Source: Clostridium_AI sp964409685
GTDB lineage: Bacteria > Bacillota > Clostridia > Lachnospirales > Lachnospiraceae
Assembly (NCBI GenBank): GCA_964409685.1
Contig: CAYPEJ010000006.1
Location: 1 to 64,000 of the forward strand
Direction: 5' to 3'
DNA length: 64,000 nucleotides
In this document: positions 16,148 through 25,263 of the stretch, piece by piece
How positions within the stretch are numbered: position 1 is the stretch's first letter
Layout: each line of letters starts with the position of its first letter
Notes under the pieces: model-generated
The model's database searches: none
What the model saw: the letters and a program-made list of their open reading frames with translations, nothing else
What the model was told of the DNA's origin: nothing
Position numbers and translations under genes: made by a program

Positions 16148-17386
16148 ATGCAAAGAACAGAAAGAAGAATCAAACATTTCATTATGTGCATCGTAATGGC
16201 ATTGTGCATAAACGTTGGATTAAAGGCACCGATAGACATAAAAGCTACAAGTGCAACATTAACATTTACAGCAGATAATAAGTCTGTTTCTGTAGGGGAT
16301 ACTTTTTATGTAGTTGTAATTTTGGATTCAAGTGATACGATTGGAGGATTTGAAGGGTACGTTTCATATGATTCCGACCTAGTAGAATTTATAGAAGGTG
16401 GCAATTTTGTAAATGGTGGCGGTGGACTTCTTCGAATCTATGATATGGATTCCACAGACGCAACTAGTACAAAGAAATATTCCTTAAAATTCAAAGCAAA
16501 GAAAGTTGGAGATTGTATATTTGACACAAGTGACGCACCAGCAGTATACAATGCAGACGATGATGAATTATCTGTTTCTAGTAACATGTTAACTGTTTCC
16601 ATTTCCAATTCACAATCCTTAAGTAGCAATTATAATCTTGCCAAGCTTTTAATTAGTCCGGGAACGCTAGATCAAGCATATAATAATGATGTGACCAATT
16701 ATAAAGTAGAAATTCCACATGAAAGCGATATGCTATTTATCTCGGCAGAGCCAGAAGAGGAAGAAGCGGTTGTTACGGTAGAAGGAAATACAGACTTAAA
16801 AGTTGGTTTAAACTATGTTCATGTAGTCGTAACGGCACCATCTGGGGCAAAGAAAGATGTACAAATAGAAGTGACACGTTTAGACGAACAGACCGAAGCA
16901 GATAGAAAAGAAGAAGTAGAAAAGGAAGAAACAGGAGTTACTGTATCGACAACAGAAGACAATAAGAAAGAGTTAGAATCTGTACATCATTATGAAATCG
17001 CAGAATTGGAAGACGATACAATGATTCCGAAAGGATACGAAGAAACCAGTATCAAGATTGACCAAGAAAACGTAAAAGCATATATTACAACGAATAATCT
17101 TCAAAATGAGTTTGTATTATTGTATTTGACAAATGAAAATGGAGAAACGGGATTTTATCAATATGATAGAGTGGAAAAGACACTTCAAAGATTTCAACAG
17201 GAAAAGAGCTATGAAGAAGATGATATTTTAGGGAGTCAACAAGGAAATACTTCTGAAATGAGCCCTACTTTAATTATCATAGTAGCAATGGCAGGCATTA
17301 TCATTATTTTATCCATAGCACTAGCAATTCTTGCTATGAAGAGAAAGCGTGATAAAGAAGATTGTGATGATGATTATTTATCATAA
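16148..17386 (+). CDS. Cohesin-domain-like membrane-anchored surface protein
   Basis: ATG 16148 gives 412 residues; an upstream TTG at 16118 lacks support. A signal peptide (HFIMCIVMALCINVGL) is followed by a cohesin-like module, about residues 30-150 (LTFTADNKSVSVGDTFYVVV, GGFEGYVSYDSDLVEF). A cadherin-like beta-sandwich (about 165-250) resembles the one ending the neighbouring wall hydrolase. A charged Glu/Lys linker, a second small domain and a C-terminal helix (LIIIVAMAGIIIILSIALAI) with a basic-acidic tail complete it. It probably displays a binding module at the surface; whether it binds a dockerin is unknown. Confidence 0.75.
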   Translation: MQRTERRIKHFIMCIVMALCINVGLKAPIDIKATSATLTFTADNKSVSVGDTFYVVVILDSSDTIGGFEGYVSYDSDLVEFIEGGNFVNGGGGLLRIYDMDSTDATSTKKYSLKFKAKKVGDCIFDTSDAPAVYNADDDELSVSSNMLTVSISNSQSLSSNYNLAKLLISPGTLDQAYNNDVTNYKVEIPHESDMLFISAEPEEEEAVVTVEGNTDLKVGLNYVHVVVTAPSGAKKDVQIEVTRLDEQTEADRKEEVEKEETGVTVSTTEDNKKELESVHHYEIAELEDDTMIPKGYEETSIKIDQENVKAYITTNNLQNEFVLLYLTNENGETGFYQYDRVEKTLQRFQQEKSYEEDDILGSQQGNTSEMSPTLIIIVAMAGIIIILSIALAILAMKRKRDKEDCDDDYLS

Positions 17387-17449
17387 GAAATGTAGTATAA
17401 TAGAAGTGTAAAATGTTGCGAAAATACTTGTCTAGCAGTACTTTATATA

Positions 17450-17491
17450 TTGACAGATAAATATAGTTGTTATACTATTTATATAACAACT
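17450..17491 (+). promoter_or_regulatory. Promoter and palindromic operator of the GntR-mcsAB-clpC unit
   Basis: TTGACA at 17450-17455 and TATACT at 17471-17476 form a promoter with a short 15-nt spacer. A perfect inverted repeat of AGTTGTTATA lies at 17465-17474 and 17482-17491 with a 7-nt centre, covering the -10. Its size and position fit autoregulation by the GntR protein encoded next. It is also the only clear promoter before mcsA. Confidence 0.75.
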
Positions 17492-17514
17492 GGAACGTAA
17501 GCGGAGGTGGAATG

Positions 17515-17895
17515 ATGCTTGTAAAAATTGATTTTAACAGTGAAGAAGCAATTTATATTCAGCTTCGTAACCAGATTATCATTGGAATTGCCACATCAAC
17601 CATACAAGAAGGCGATAATCTTCCGTCTGTTCGAGAATTAGCGAATGATATTGGAATCAACATGCATACAGTAAATAAGGCATATAGCATTTTGAGGCAG
17701 GAAGGGTATTTAAAGCTTGACCGTAGAAAAGGTGCAATTATCAGCATTGACGCAGATAAATATGCAGCAATTACAGAGATGATGGATGAAATGAAGGTAA
17801 TACTGGCGAAAGGAATATGTAAAGAGATTGCACGAGAGGAAGTTCACGGTTTAGTGGATCAAATATATGATGAGTTTATTGGCAAGAAGCAGTAA
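17515..17895 (+). CDS. GntR-family (YtrA-like) transcriptional regulator
   Basis: The second of two adjacent ATGs (17512, 17515) is preferred, with GGAGG 7 nt before it, giving 126 residues. Residues about 8-75 form the winged helix: YIQLRNQIIIGIATSTIQEGDNLPSVRELANDIGINMHTVNKAY. This is the standard GntR N-terminal domain. The effector region is only about 50 residues, as in the short YtrA subfamily. The gene sits 76 nt before mcsA in the place where ctsR usually stands, and its promoter carries a matching palindrome. It may control the stress operon; direct evidence is lacking. Confidence 0.88.
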   Translation: MLVKIDFNSEEAIYIQLRNQIIIGIATSTIQEGDNLPSVRELANDIGINMHTVNKAYSILRQEGYLKLDRRKGAIISIDADKYAAITEMMDEMKVILAKGICKEIAREEVHGLVDQIYDEFIGKKQ

Positions 17896-17971
17896 AGCTT
17901 AATCAAATGTATGAAAGTAGTATTTAAATAGGGGAGTATAGAGAGCTTTACTGTAATAGGGAGGTTCTGCT

Positions 17972-18523
17972 ATGTTATGTGATAAATGTCATAAAAGAGA
18001 AGCAAAGATTTATTGCACGGAGATAATTAATGGCGAAAAGAGAGAGCAACATTTGTGTGAGCAATGTGCAGCAGACTATGCTTCTTTTCAAATGCCAGAT
18101 ACAGTGGATGCTAGAAGAGGAATGGCAGGGAGAAGTTTACTATCTGGATTTTTGGAAAAAGGTTATAAAAATCAAGAAGACAATATGGATGGGGTGCCAA
18201 GATGTGAAAGTTGTGGGATGAACTATAGTGAGTTCCTAAAGACAGGAAGGTTTGGCTGTCCATCTTGTTATCTCGCATTTGGTAAAGTATTTAATAAGAG
18301 CTTAAAGCAGATACAAGGAAGTGACAAACATCACGGAAAGAAGCCAAAAGGATTTATATCCGAGGCAGAACGTACAATTGAGAGTATTCCTGAGATTGAT
18401 AAGTTATCACTTAAATTGCAGTATGCAATTGAAAAGGAAGAGTTTGAAGAAGCAGCAAGGCTTAGGGATATTATTCGAGAATTGAAAAAAGCAATCTCGC
18501 AGGAGGGATGCAACAATGCTTAA
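17972..18523 (+). CDS. mcsA: McsA, zinc-finger activator of McsB
   Basis: This 183-residue protein starts at ATG 17972 after AGGGAGG. Two zinc-binding clusters are visible: CDKCHKREAKIYC...CEQC in the first 40 residues and CESCGMNYSEFL...CPSC near 75-100. A UVR motif (LQYAIEKEEFEEAARLRDIIREL) lies near residues 148-172. McsA stimulates the arginine kinase McsB and takes part in heat and metal stress control. Its gene overlaps mcsB by 8 nt, so translation is coupled. Confidence 0.92.
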   Translation: MLCDKCHKREAKIYCTEIINGEKREQHLCEQCAADYASFQMPDTVDARRGMAGRSLLSGFLEKGYKNQEDNMDGVPRCESCGMNYSEFLKTGRFGCPSCYLAFGKVFNKSLKQIQGSDKHHGKKPKGFISEAERTIESIPEIDKLSLKLQYAIEKEEFEEAARLRDIIRELKKAISQEGCNNA

Positions 18524-19556
18524 ATGGTTCGACGAAAAGGGCAAAAATGACGATGTTGTTCTTGCAACGAGAGTAAGATTGTCACGAAACTTAAGCAAGT
18601 ATCCGTTTTCAACAAAAATGTCGAATGGAGATGCAAAAGAACTTGTAGAAGAAATGCTCAAAATATGTTCTGAAGAAAAAATGTTATCAGGTAATACGTG
18701 TTCATGTAATCTAACAGAAATGAACGAGATCAATCGGATTGCTTTGGTAGAGCGTCATATACTAAGCCCTGTTATGGTAGAAAAGAAACAGTCTATGGGA
18801 CTCTTAATAAATGAACAAGAAACAGCAGAACTTATGATAAATGAAGAAGATCATTTGCGTATTCAAACACTATCAGGTGGCATGAACATAGCAGATGCCT
18901 ATGTAAGAGCCGATAAAATTGACGATCGTATTAGTGAAAAGTTTGATATTGCATATGATGAAAAGTATGGATATTTAACAACATGTCCAACGAATGTTGG
19001 AACTGGTCTAAGAATATCTTATTTGCTTTTTCTTCCAGCACTTGGACTGACGGGAAAAATAAATACATTAATATCTGAGATTAGTAAATATGGTGTAAGT
19101 TTAAGAGGTGCGTATGAAGGAGGGATTGAGAGTCAGTCCGTTTTTTTTCAGATTTCCAATCAGAAAACATTAGGTTGTTCTGAACAAGAAATCATAGAAA
19201 ATTTGAATACGATTACTTGTCAGATTGTAAAACAAGAAAGAGTAAGTCGAGAGTATTTATTTACCCATAATTATAATGCAATAGAGGATCAAGTTTATCG
19301 TTCCTATGGGGTTTTAAAATATACAAAGCAGATTGACTCAAAACAGGCGGTTGCCCTATTAGCACAAGTAATGTTTGGTACAAAAACGGGTATTGTAAAG
19401 CTTGAGGAAGGAGAAAATCTTTATGAAATGATTATGAATATTCAACCTTATGCCATACAAGCAAAAGCAGGAAAAAGTCTAGGAAGCATGACAAGAGATA
19501 GGCTTCGCGCAGAATACGTTAATAAGAATCTTCCTCAAATAGCAGTGAATAAATAG
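18516..19556 (+). CDS. mcsB: McsB protein-arginine kinase
   Basis: This 346-residue protein overlaps the end of mcsA. It contains VVLATRVRLSRNL, an ATP-guanido kinase opening; LTTCPTNVGTGLRISYLLFLPAL, which holds the catalytic Cys in TCPTNVGTG; and RGAYEGGIESQSVFFQISNQKTLG, the nucleotide-binding region. McsB phosphorylates arginines on damaged proteins and so marks them for ClpCP. The length matches the bacterial family. It is followed 33 nt later by clpC. Confidence 0.95.
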   Translation: MLKWFDEKGKNDDVVLATRVRLSRNLSKYPFSTKMSNGDAKELVEEMLKICSEEKMLSGNTCSCNLTEMNEINRIALVERHILSPVMVEKKQSMGLLINEQETAELMINEEDHLRIQTLSGGMNIADAYVRADKIDDRISEKFDIAYDEKYGYLTTCPTNVGTGLRISYLLFLPALGLTGKINTLISEISKYGVSLRGAYEGGIESQSVFFQISNQKTLGCSEQEIIENLNTITCQIVKQERVSREYLFTHNYNAIEDQVYRSYGVLKYTKQIDSKQAVALLAQVMFGTKTGIVKLEEGENLYEMIMNIQPYAIQAKAGKSLGSMTRDRLRAEYVNKNLPQIAVNK

Positions 19557-19589
19557 CATAGACAAATAATGTGAACTAGGAGGTTTTCA

Positions 19590-22034
19590 ATGTTTGATAA
19601 ATTTACACAAAATGCAAGAAAGGTTTTAGAATACGCCTCTCATACAGCAAATGAACTTTCTCATAACTATATTGGAACAGAACATTTGTTGATTGGTTTA
19701 GTGAAGGCACCAGGTGTTGCATCTAGAGTGCTTGATGCAAATGGTGTAGAAGAAACTAGACTAATAAAATTAATTGAAGAATTTATCACACCAGCGTCTA
19801 CCGTTGAGATGGCGGGACAGGATAATTTTACACCAAGAGTGAAAAAGATTATAAACCAAAGTCAGAGAGAAGCCATTCGATTAAAAAGTGGCTTAATTGG
19901 GACAGAACATTTGCTTATGGCCCTATTAAAAGAAAGTGACTGTATTGCAGTTCGTCTTTTAAATACATTAGGAATTAACATACAGAAGTTATTTGTGGAC
20001 ATATTGACAGCAGTAGGTCAAGAAGCAGCGAATGCGAAAAATGAATTTGCGACAAGTAAAGGCAAAGGAAAAGGCAAATCTTCTACACCGACTTTGGATC
20101 AATATAGTAGAGATTTAACAGAATACGCAAGAGAAGGTCGCCTAGATCCTGTGATCGGAAGAGAAGATGAGATCCAAAGAGTGATTCAGATTCTTAGTAG
20201 AAGAACCAAAAACAACCCATGTTTAATTGGAGAACCAGGGGTAGGAAAAACTGCAATTGCAGAAGGTCTTGCAAGAAAAATCGTAGAAGGAAATATCCCA
20301 GAAACCATCAAAGATAAGCGTGTATTAACACTAGATTTATCTGGAATGGTAGCAGGGTCAAAATACCGTGGTGAATTTGAAGAAAGAATCAAACGAGTCA
20401 TTGCAGAAGTAATGAGTGATGGAAATGTGTTGTTATTTATTGATGAAATTCACACCATTATTGGTGCAGGTGGTGCAGAAGGTGCCATTGATGCATCGAA
20501 TATCCTAAAACCTTCTTTAGCAAGAGGAGAGCTACAAATTATCGGTGCTACGACTATCGAAGAGTATCGTAAATATATTGAAAAAGACCCAGCATTAGAA
20601 AGAAGATTCCAACCTGTAATGGTGGATGAACCTTCCGAGAAAGAATCCATTTTAATCTTAAAAGGATTACGTGATAGTTACGAAGCACATCATCAAGTAA
20701 AAATCTTAGATGAAGCTTTAGTAGCGGCAGTAAAATTATCTACTCGTTATATTAACGACCGTTTCTTGCCAGATAAAGCAATCGATTTAATTGATGAGGC
20801 AGCTTCCAAGGTTCGCTTAAGCACTTATATTGATTCTCCTGAGATTCGTAAAATTGAAGAAGAAAATATGCATTTAGAAGCGGAAAAAGAAGAAGCCATT
20901 CGTGGGGAAGCTTATGAACGTGCAGGTGAAATCAAGAGAAAACAACTTGAGAATACTGCAACATTAGAAAAATTGAAGAAACAACAGGAAAAGGAAAAGA
21001 GAGAAAAGCAATTAGTAGTGGGTGAACCAGAAGTTGCAGATATCATTTCCTCTTGGACAAAGATTCCTGTGAAGAAATTAGAAGAAGAAGAGACAGAACG
21101 TCTTAAAAATTTAGAAAATATCTTACACGAAAGAGTAGTAGGACAAGAAGAAGCTGTGAAAGCCATCTCCAAAGCCATTCGAAGAGGTCGTGTAGGATTA
21201 AAAGATCCAAACAGACCAATTGGTTCCTTCTTATTCTTAGGACCAACAGGTGTTGGTAAAACGGAGTTATCCAAAGCATTAGCAGAAGCGATGTTTGGCA
21301 GTGAAAATGCTATGATACGTGTTGATATGTCAGAGTACATGGAGAAACACAGCGTTTCTAAGCTTATCGGTTCCCCTCCAGGATATGTAGGATATGATGA
21401 AGGTGGACAACTAAGTGAAAAAGTTCGTAGAAATCCTTATTCTGTAATCTTATTTGATGAAATCGAAAAAGCGCATCCAGACATTTTCAATATCTTATTA
21501 CAAGTATTAGAAGATGGTCACATTACTGATGCACAAGGAAGAAAAGTAAATTTCAAAAATACAATTATTATTATGACATCCAATGCAGGTGCACAAAGAA
21601 TTATTGCACCTAAGACATTAGGATTTGCGTCCAAAGAAGATAAAGAATTGGATTATAAGAAAATGAAGGAAGGTGTTATGGAAGAAGTAAAACGCTTATT
21701 CAAGCCTGAATTCATTAACCGTATTGATGAGATTATCGTATTCCATGCATTAACAAAAGAAGATGTGAAGAAGATTGTGTCTATCATGATTGACAACATG
21801 AATAAGAGAACACAAGAACAAATGGATATTACAATCAAAGCAAGTTCATCTGTACTTGAATTTTTAGCTGAGACAAACTATGATTCTTCTTATGGAGCAA
21901 GACCACTTCGTCGTGCAATCCAGAATCATGTAGAAGATAAATTGGCAGAAGCAGTTTTAGATGGTAAGGTGAAAAATGGAAATACCGTTACCATGCGTCT
22001 AAAAGATAAGGAAATTAAATTTTCGATAAAATAA
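19590..22034 (+). CDS. clpC: ClpC AAA+ unfoldase
   Basis: This 814-residue Hsp100 protein has an AGGAGG site. Two N-terminal Clp repeats lie at about 1-145. AAA domain 1 has GEPGVGKTA and VLLFIDEIHT, and the middle domain (about 410-475) carries a UVR-like segment. AAA domain 2 has GPTGVGKTE and ILFDEIEKAHPDI. The Clp-binding loop and C-terminal D2-small domain are complete. It unfolds arginine-phosphorylated substrates for ClpP and closes the mcsA-mcsB-clpC unit. Confidence 0.97.
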   Translation: MFDKFTQNARKVLEYASHTANELSHNYIGTEHLLIGLVKAPGVASRVLDANGVEETRLIKLIEEFITPASTVEMAGQDNFTPRVKKIINQSQREAIRLKSGLIGTEHLLMALLKESDCIAVRLLNTLGINIQKLFVDILTAVGQEAANAKNEFATSKGKGKGKSSTPTLDQYSRDLTEYAREGRLDPVIGREDEIQRVIQILSRRTKNNPCLIGEPGVGKTAIAEGLARKIVEGNIPETIKDKRVLTLDLSGMVAGSKYRGEFEERIKRVIAEVMSDGNVLLFIDEIHTIIGAGGAEGAIDASNILKPSLARGELQIIGATTIEEYRKYIEKDPALERRFQPVMVDEPSEKESILILKGLRDSYEAHHQVKILDEALVAAVKLSTRYINDRFLPDKAIDLIDEAASKVRLSTYIDSPEIRKIEEENMHLEAEKEEAIRGEAYERAGEIKRKQLENTATLEKLKKQQEKEKREKQLVVGEPEVADIISSWTKIPVKKLEEEETERLKNLENILHERVVGQEEAVKAISKAIRRGRVGLKDPNRPIGSFLFLGPTGVGKTELSKALAEAMFGSENAMIRVDMSEYMEKHSVSKLIGSPPGYVGYDEGGQLSEKVRRNPYSVILFDEIEKAHPDIFNILLQVLEDGHITDAQGRKVNFKNTIIIMTSNAGAQRIIAPKTLGFASKEDKELDYKKMKEGVMEEVKRLFKPEFINRIDEIIVFHALTKEDVKKIVSIMIDNMNKRTQEQMDITIKASSSVLEFLAETNYDSSYGARPLRRAIQNHVEDKLAEAVLDGKVKNGNTVTMRLKDKEIKFSIK

Positions 22035-22282
22035 GAGTAACAGTAAAGTAAAATCTAGATACAAAATAACTAGTATTTTATCTGAAAATATACTATAATG
22101 GACTAATAAAATGGTACAAATTTGGGGGCACTATTCAGGGCCTTGGAGATCACAAAGGGATTCAAGAGTTTCGGCAAAATAGAGGATTTCAAAAGTATTT
22201 GTATCCGTATTATAAAGAAATTTTATAAGGAAATGCTGTAAAACTGGATGGTTTGAATTTAGGAACATTAGGAGGACTAAGT

Positions 22283-22696
22283 ATGGCTATTATCAAGGAA
22301 TTAATTCGTAAAGATGCAGAAGGCACATTAAGTTTTGGTAACTATGAGTTAGACCAAAAGACTAAAGTATCAGATTTTGAGTATAATGGGGACCTTTATA
22401 AAGTGAAAACTTTTAAAGAGATTACAAAGCTTGAAAGAAACGGATTATTTGTATATGAGTCAGTTCCAGGAACTGCTGTAGAAGGACTAGCTATTAGTGA
22501 AAAAGGTGTAGAATTCACAGTAGAAGGGAATGAAGACGCTCAGATTACGTTAGAGCTTGAGCCAGAAAAAGAATATACTGTTTTTATGGGTGATGCAGCT
22601 ATGGGAACTATGAAGACAAACCTAGGCGGAAAACTTGTTCTTAGTGTTGAACTAGAACAAAAAGACAGTGTTAAAATTAAAGTAGTACAATTATAA
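22283..22696 (+). CDS. Conserved clostridial protein of unknown function
   Basis: ATG 22283 with AGGAGG 8 nt upstream gives 137 residues; the longer frame from 22253 adds only ten residues before it. The protein is acidic and beta-rich, with GTLSFGNYEL near the N-terminus, LYKVKTFKEITKLERNGLFVYESVPGTAV in the middle and PEKEYTVFMGD later. There is no signal peptide or membrane helix. From memory, similar clostridial proteins are labelled endosialidase, a label with no visible catalytic support here. A TATAAT at 22094-22099 may be its promoter. Confidence 0.7.
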   Translation: MAIIKELIRKDAEGTLSFGNYELDQKTKVSDFEYNGDLYKVKTFKEITKLERNGLFVYESVPGTAVEGLAISEKGVEFTVEGNEDAQITLELEPEKEYTVFMGDAAMGTMKTNLGGKLVLSVELEQKDSVKIKVVQL

Positions 22697-22699
22697 TAC

Positions 22700-22795
22700 A
22701 AAAGGCTGTTGTCTTATGATAATTTGGTGTAGCATACTAAGGAGTAAATAGTAATGTTTTACTTCGTACATCAAATTAGACAGCAGCCTTTTCAC
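22700..22795 (+). terminator. Long-loop hairpin terminator
   Basis: AAAAGGCTGTTGTCT at 22700-22714 pairs with 22778-22792 over 15 bp with one G-U pair. Inner ATTTG/CAAAT pairing extends the stem. The right arm ends CCTTTTC, so the T tract is short. It closes the small gene at 22283 ahead of radA. Confidence 0.65.
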
Positions 22796-22815
22796 TAATT
22801 CATAACGAGGTATTC

Positions 22816-24180
22816 ATGGCAAAAAATAAAATTGCATTTTTTTGTAAAGAATGTGGCTTTGAATCAAACAAATGGTTAGGAAAATGTCCTGCTTGTAATC
22901 AGTGGGATACATTTGTGGAAGAGCCAAAAGCAGGAAAGAAGATAAGTCGAGGCATAGGAGGAACTGTTTCCTTAATGGATAATCAGCCTCAAGAATTATC
23001 TAAAGTATCATTAGCAGAAAAAGAGAGAATTCAGACAGGTATGTATGAATTCGATCGAGTACTAGGAGGTGGTATTGTAGTTGGTTCCCTAGTATTAGTG
23101 GGTGGGGACCCTGGAATTGGAAAATCAACGTTATTGCTTCAGATCTGTAAGTTACTTACAGACAAAGAGATTAAAGTCTTGTATATATCAGGGGAGGAGT
23201 CATTACATCAGATAAAGATGCGTGCAGAGCGTATTGGAGAGTTCAAAGGAGAACTGTTGTTATACAGTGAAACGAATTTAGATGTAATCGAAGATGTAAT
23301 TCACAATGTAAAACCAACCATTCTAATTATAGACTCGATTCAAACAATGTTCAAAGAAGATGTTAGTGCTGCACCAGGAAGTGTAAGTCAAGTAAGAGAA
23401 TCTACAAATGTTTTTCTGAAACTAGCAAAAACATGTGGTATTTCGATTTTTCTAGTAGGACATGTTACCAAAGAAGGTGTTGTAGCTGGACCAAGAGTAT
23501 TGGAACATATGGTAGATACCGTACTATACTTTGAAGGGGATTCCAGTGCGACCTACCGAATGTTACGTGGAGTGAAGAATCGATTTGGTTCCACCAATGA
23601 GATTGGTGTATTTGAGATGAGACAAGAAGGTTTGGTAGAAGTAAAAAATCCTTCTGAATATATGTTACAAGGGAAACCTAAAGGAGAATCAGGATCGGTA
23701 GTATGTTGTTCCTTAGAAGGAACAAGACCGATATTGATTGAGACACAGGCTTTAATTTGCAGAACGAATTTTAATATGCCACGACGTACATCAGCAGGTA
23801 CCGACTATAATCGAGTCAATCTTTTGATGGCAGTCATGGAAAAACGCTTAGGAATATCCCTTGCTGAATGTGATGCCTATGTAAATGTTGCAGGTGGTAT
23901 GAAAGTAACAGAACCTGCATTGGATTTGGCAATAATTGTTGCGATATTATCAAGTTATCGCAACATTGTAATAGATGACACAACGATTATCTTTGGAGAA
24001 GTTGGGTTAACTGGAGAAGTTCGAGCTGTTAATATGGCAGAACAACGTGTATTAGAAGCAGAAAAAATGGGATATGAAACTTGTATTATGCCTGCTGTAA
24101 ATTGCAAGCATATCAAAACCAATGGGATGAAACTCATTGGTATCAATAATATACGGGAAATTATTAATTATATTAAGTAA
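22816..24180 (+). CDS. radA: RadA (Sms) DNA repair ATPase
   Basis: This 454-residue protein starts at ATG 22816. The N-terminal zinc finger is FFCKECGFESNKWLGKCPAC. The RecA-like core has GGDPGIGKST (Walker A) and TILIIDSIQTM (Walker B), followed by the RadA-specific KNRFGS motif. The C-terminal third is the Lon-protease-like domain (GGMKVTEPALDLAI, FGEVGLTGEVRAV). RadA helps branch migration and processing of recombination intermediates. Confidence 0.96.
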   Translation: MAKNKIAFFCKECGFESNKWLGKCPACNQWDTFVEEPKAGKKISRGIGGTVSLMDNQPQELSKVSLAEKERIQTGMYEFDRVLGGGIVVGSLVLVGGDPGIGKSTLLLQICKLLTDKEIKVLYISGEESLHQIKMRAERIGEFKGELLLYSETNLDVIEDVIHNVKPTILIIDSIQTMFKEDVSAAPGSVSQVRESTNVFLKLAKTCGISIFLVGHVTKEGVVAGPRVLEHMVDTVLYFEGDSSATYRMLRGVKNRFGSTNEIGVFEMRQEGLVEVKNPSEYMLQGKPKGESGSVVCCSLEGTRPILIETQALICRTNFNMPRRTSAGTDYNRVNLLMAVMEKRLGISLAECDAYVNVAGGMKVTEPALDLAIIVAILSSYRNIVIDDTTIIFGEVGLTGEVRAVNMAEQRVLEAEKMGYETCIMPAVNCKHIKTNGMKLIGINNIREIINYIK

Positions 24181-24193
24181 AAGAGGTCGAATT

Positions 24194-24817
24194 ATGAGTG
24201 AACATAACATTAAGGTAATTATGGAGAATTTAGACGAATCACAATCTAAGGTAGAGCAAAATGCATTTGATGCCATTAATTCTTCTGATACAACATTAAA
24301 TCTCGTAAAGCAGGGTAGTGAGTGTATTCAGGAATTATCCCAGAAGATCGAAGTATTAAATAATGTCATGAACAAAACAGCAGAGAATATGGAACAGATG
24401 GAAAAACTCACGAAGAAAATAGAAGGCGTTGCAGGCGTTATCGCAGGTATTGCCAATAAAACAAATATGCTTGCATTAAATGCTTCTATCGAAGCTGCTC
24501 GTGCGGGTGAACATGGAAGAGGTTTCTCTGTTGTAGCAAATGAAGTTCGTAATCTTGCAGGTCAATCCGCAAAATCTTCGACTGAGATTAAGGAAACGAT
24601 TTTATCAGTTCAAGAGTTTACTAGAGATATGGTAAGCGAAATGAAAGAATTACAAGGCTTAGTAAGTGAACAAAATGAAGTAAATACAAATGCAGGTGCA
24701 ATCTTTGACGAGATTTTAAAAGCAGCCCACGTTGCAAATGATGTTTCTAGAAATATGGAACATGAAATTGCATATCAGAGAGAAATCACAGAAGAAGTGA
24801 AAAAAGCGTTATTATAG
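24194..24817 (+). CDS. Soluble methyl-accepting-type signalling protein
   Basis: ATG 24194 behind AGAGG gives 207 residues; the longer frame from 24137 overlaps radA and is rejected. The conserved chemoreceptor hairpin tip is present: GIANKTNMLALNASIEAARAGEHGRGFSVVANEVRNLA. There is no membrane segment and no ligand domain, and the N-terminal 60 residues are coiled-coil-like. It is a short cytoplasmic MCP signalling module that could bind CheA/CheW, or a stand-alone relic of this family. It follows radA by 13 nt. Confidence 0.85.
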   Translation: MSEHNIKVIMENLDESQSKVEQNAFDAINSSDTTLNLVKQGSECIQELSQKIEVLNNVMNKTAENMEQMEKLTKKIEGVAGVIAGIANKTNMLALNASIEAARAGEHGRGFSVVANEVRNLAGQSAKSSTEIKETILSVQEFTRDMVSEMKELQGLVSEQNEVNTNAGAIFDEILKAAHVANDVSRNMEHEIAYQREITEEVKKALL

Positions 24818-24830
24818 AAATAAGGTAATA

Positions 24831-24930
24831 AGAAATGAGATAACTTTTCTTAGAAATGAGATAACTTTTCTTGTAAACAATGCGGATCTTTCATTTTGCA
24901 TTGTTTACAGGAAAGTTAAGTCACTTTACG
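24831..24930. repeat. 21-bp tandem repeat plus inverted repeats
   Basis: The 21-nt unit AGAAATGAGATAACTTTTCTT occurs twice in perfect tandem (24831-24851, 24852-24872). TGTAAACAATGC at 24872-24883 pairs with 24898-24909, and the pairing can extend imperfectly into the second repeat unit. A small ACGAGA/TCTCGT stem follows near 24927-24946. The element lies between two converging genes and probably folds as a terminator complex. Confidence 0.7.
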
Positions 24931-24975
24931 AGAACAAGATTTCTCGTTTAGGAGGGAGACTTTATATAAGGATCC

Positions 24976-25173
24976 TTATCGGAAAGAAGAATTGTTGGCT
25001 AAGTTAGATACAAAATCACGCATTTCCTCCTTGGAGTGAATATGATGAGTTTGCTCAATTACAGATTGTTGTGTGGCTTTATCAAGACTTGCAAAATGAT
25101 TCATTGCATTTAAGTCTTGTGCCAATGCCATTCCAAAACCGATAGGAACATTGTGGTCGTCTAGTAAACTCAT
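24976..25173 (-). CDS. Small conserved-looking protein of unknown function
   Basis: This 65-residue protein reads from ATG 25173 on the minus strand, with GGAGGAATTCC just upstream. The sequence MSLLDDHNVPIGFGMALAQ is followed by DLNAMNHFASLDKATQQSVIEQTHHIHSKEEM and an Asn/Ser-rich end. It is hydrophilic and helical with no Cys or membrane segment. The good ribosome site and protein-like composition support a real gene. I do not recognise a function. Confidence 0.65.
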   Translation of the reverse strand: MSLLDDHNVPIGFGMALAQDLNAMNHFASLDKATQQSVIEQTHHIHSKEEMRDFVSNLANNSSFR

Positions 25174-25263
25174 TGGAATTCCTCCTTCACATTGATAGAT
25201 TAATAGAATGATTTTATATTTTTAGTATTAGAAGGAATCAAAAAAATATGTAGGTAATATTTT

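Noticed and set aside
17896..17971. CtsR operator before mcsA
   Set aside because: No GGTCAAA tandem repeat is present in the gap between the GntR gene and mcsA.
22110..22181. Small ORF before the gene at 22283
   Set aside because: It is only 23 codons and lacks a convincing ribosome site and family resemblance.
24137..24193. Upstream extension of the soluble MCP gene
   Set aside because: It lies inside the end of radA and has no ribosome site; ATG 24194 has AGAGG before it.
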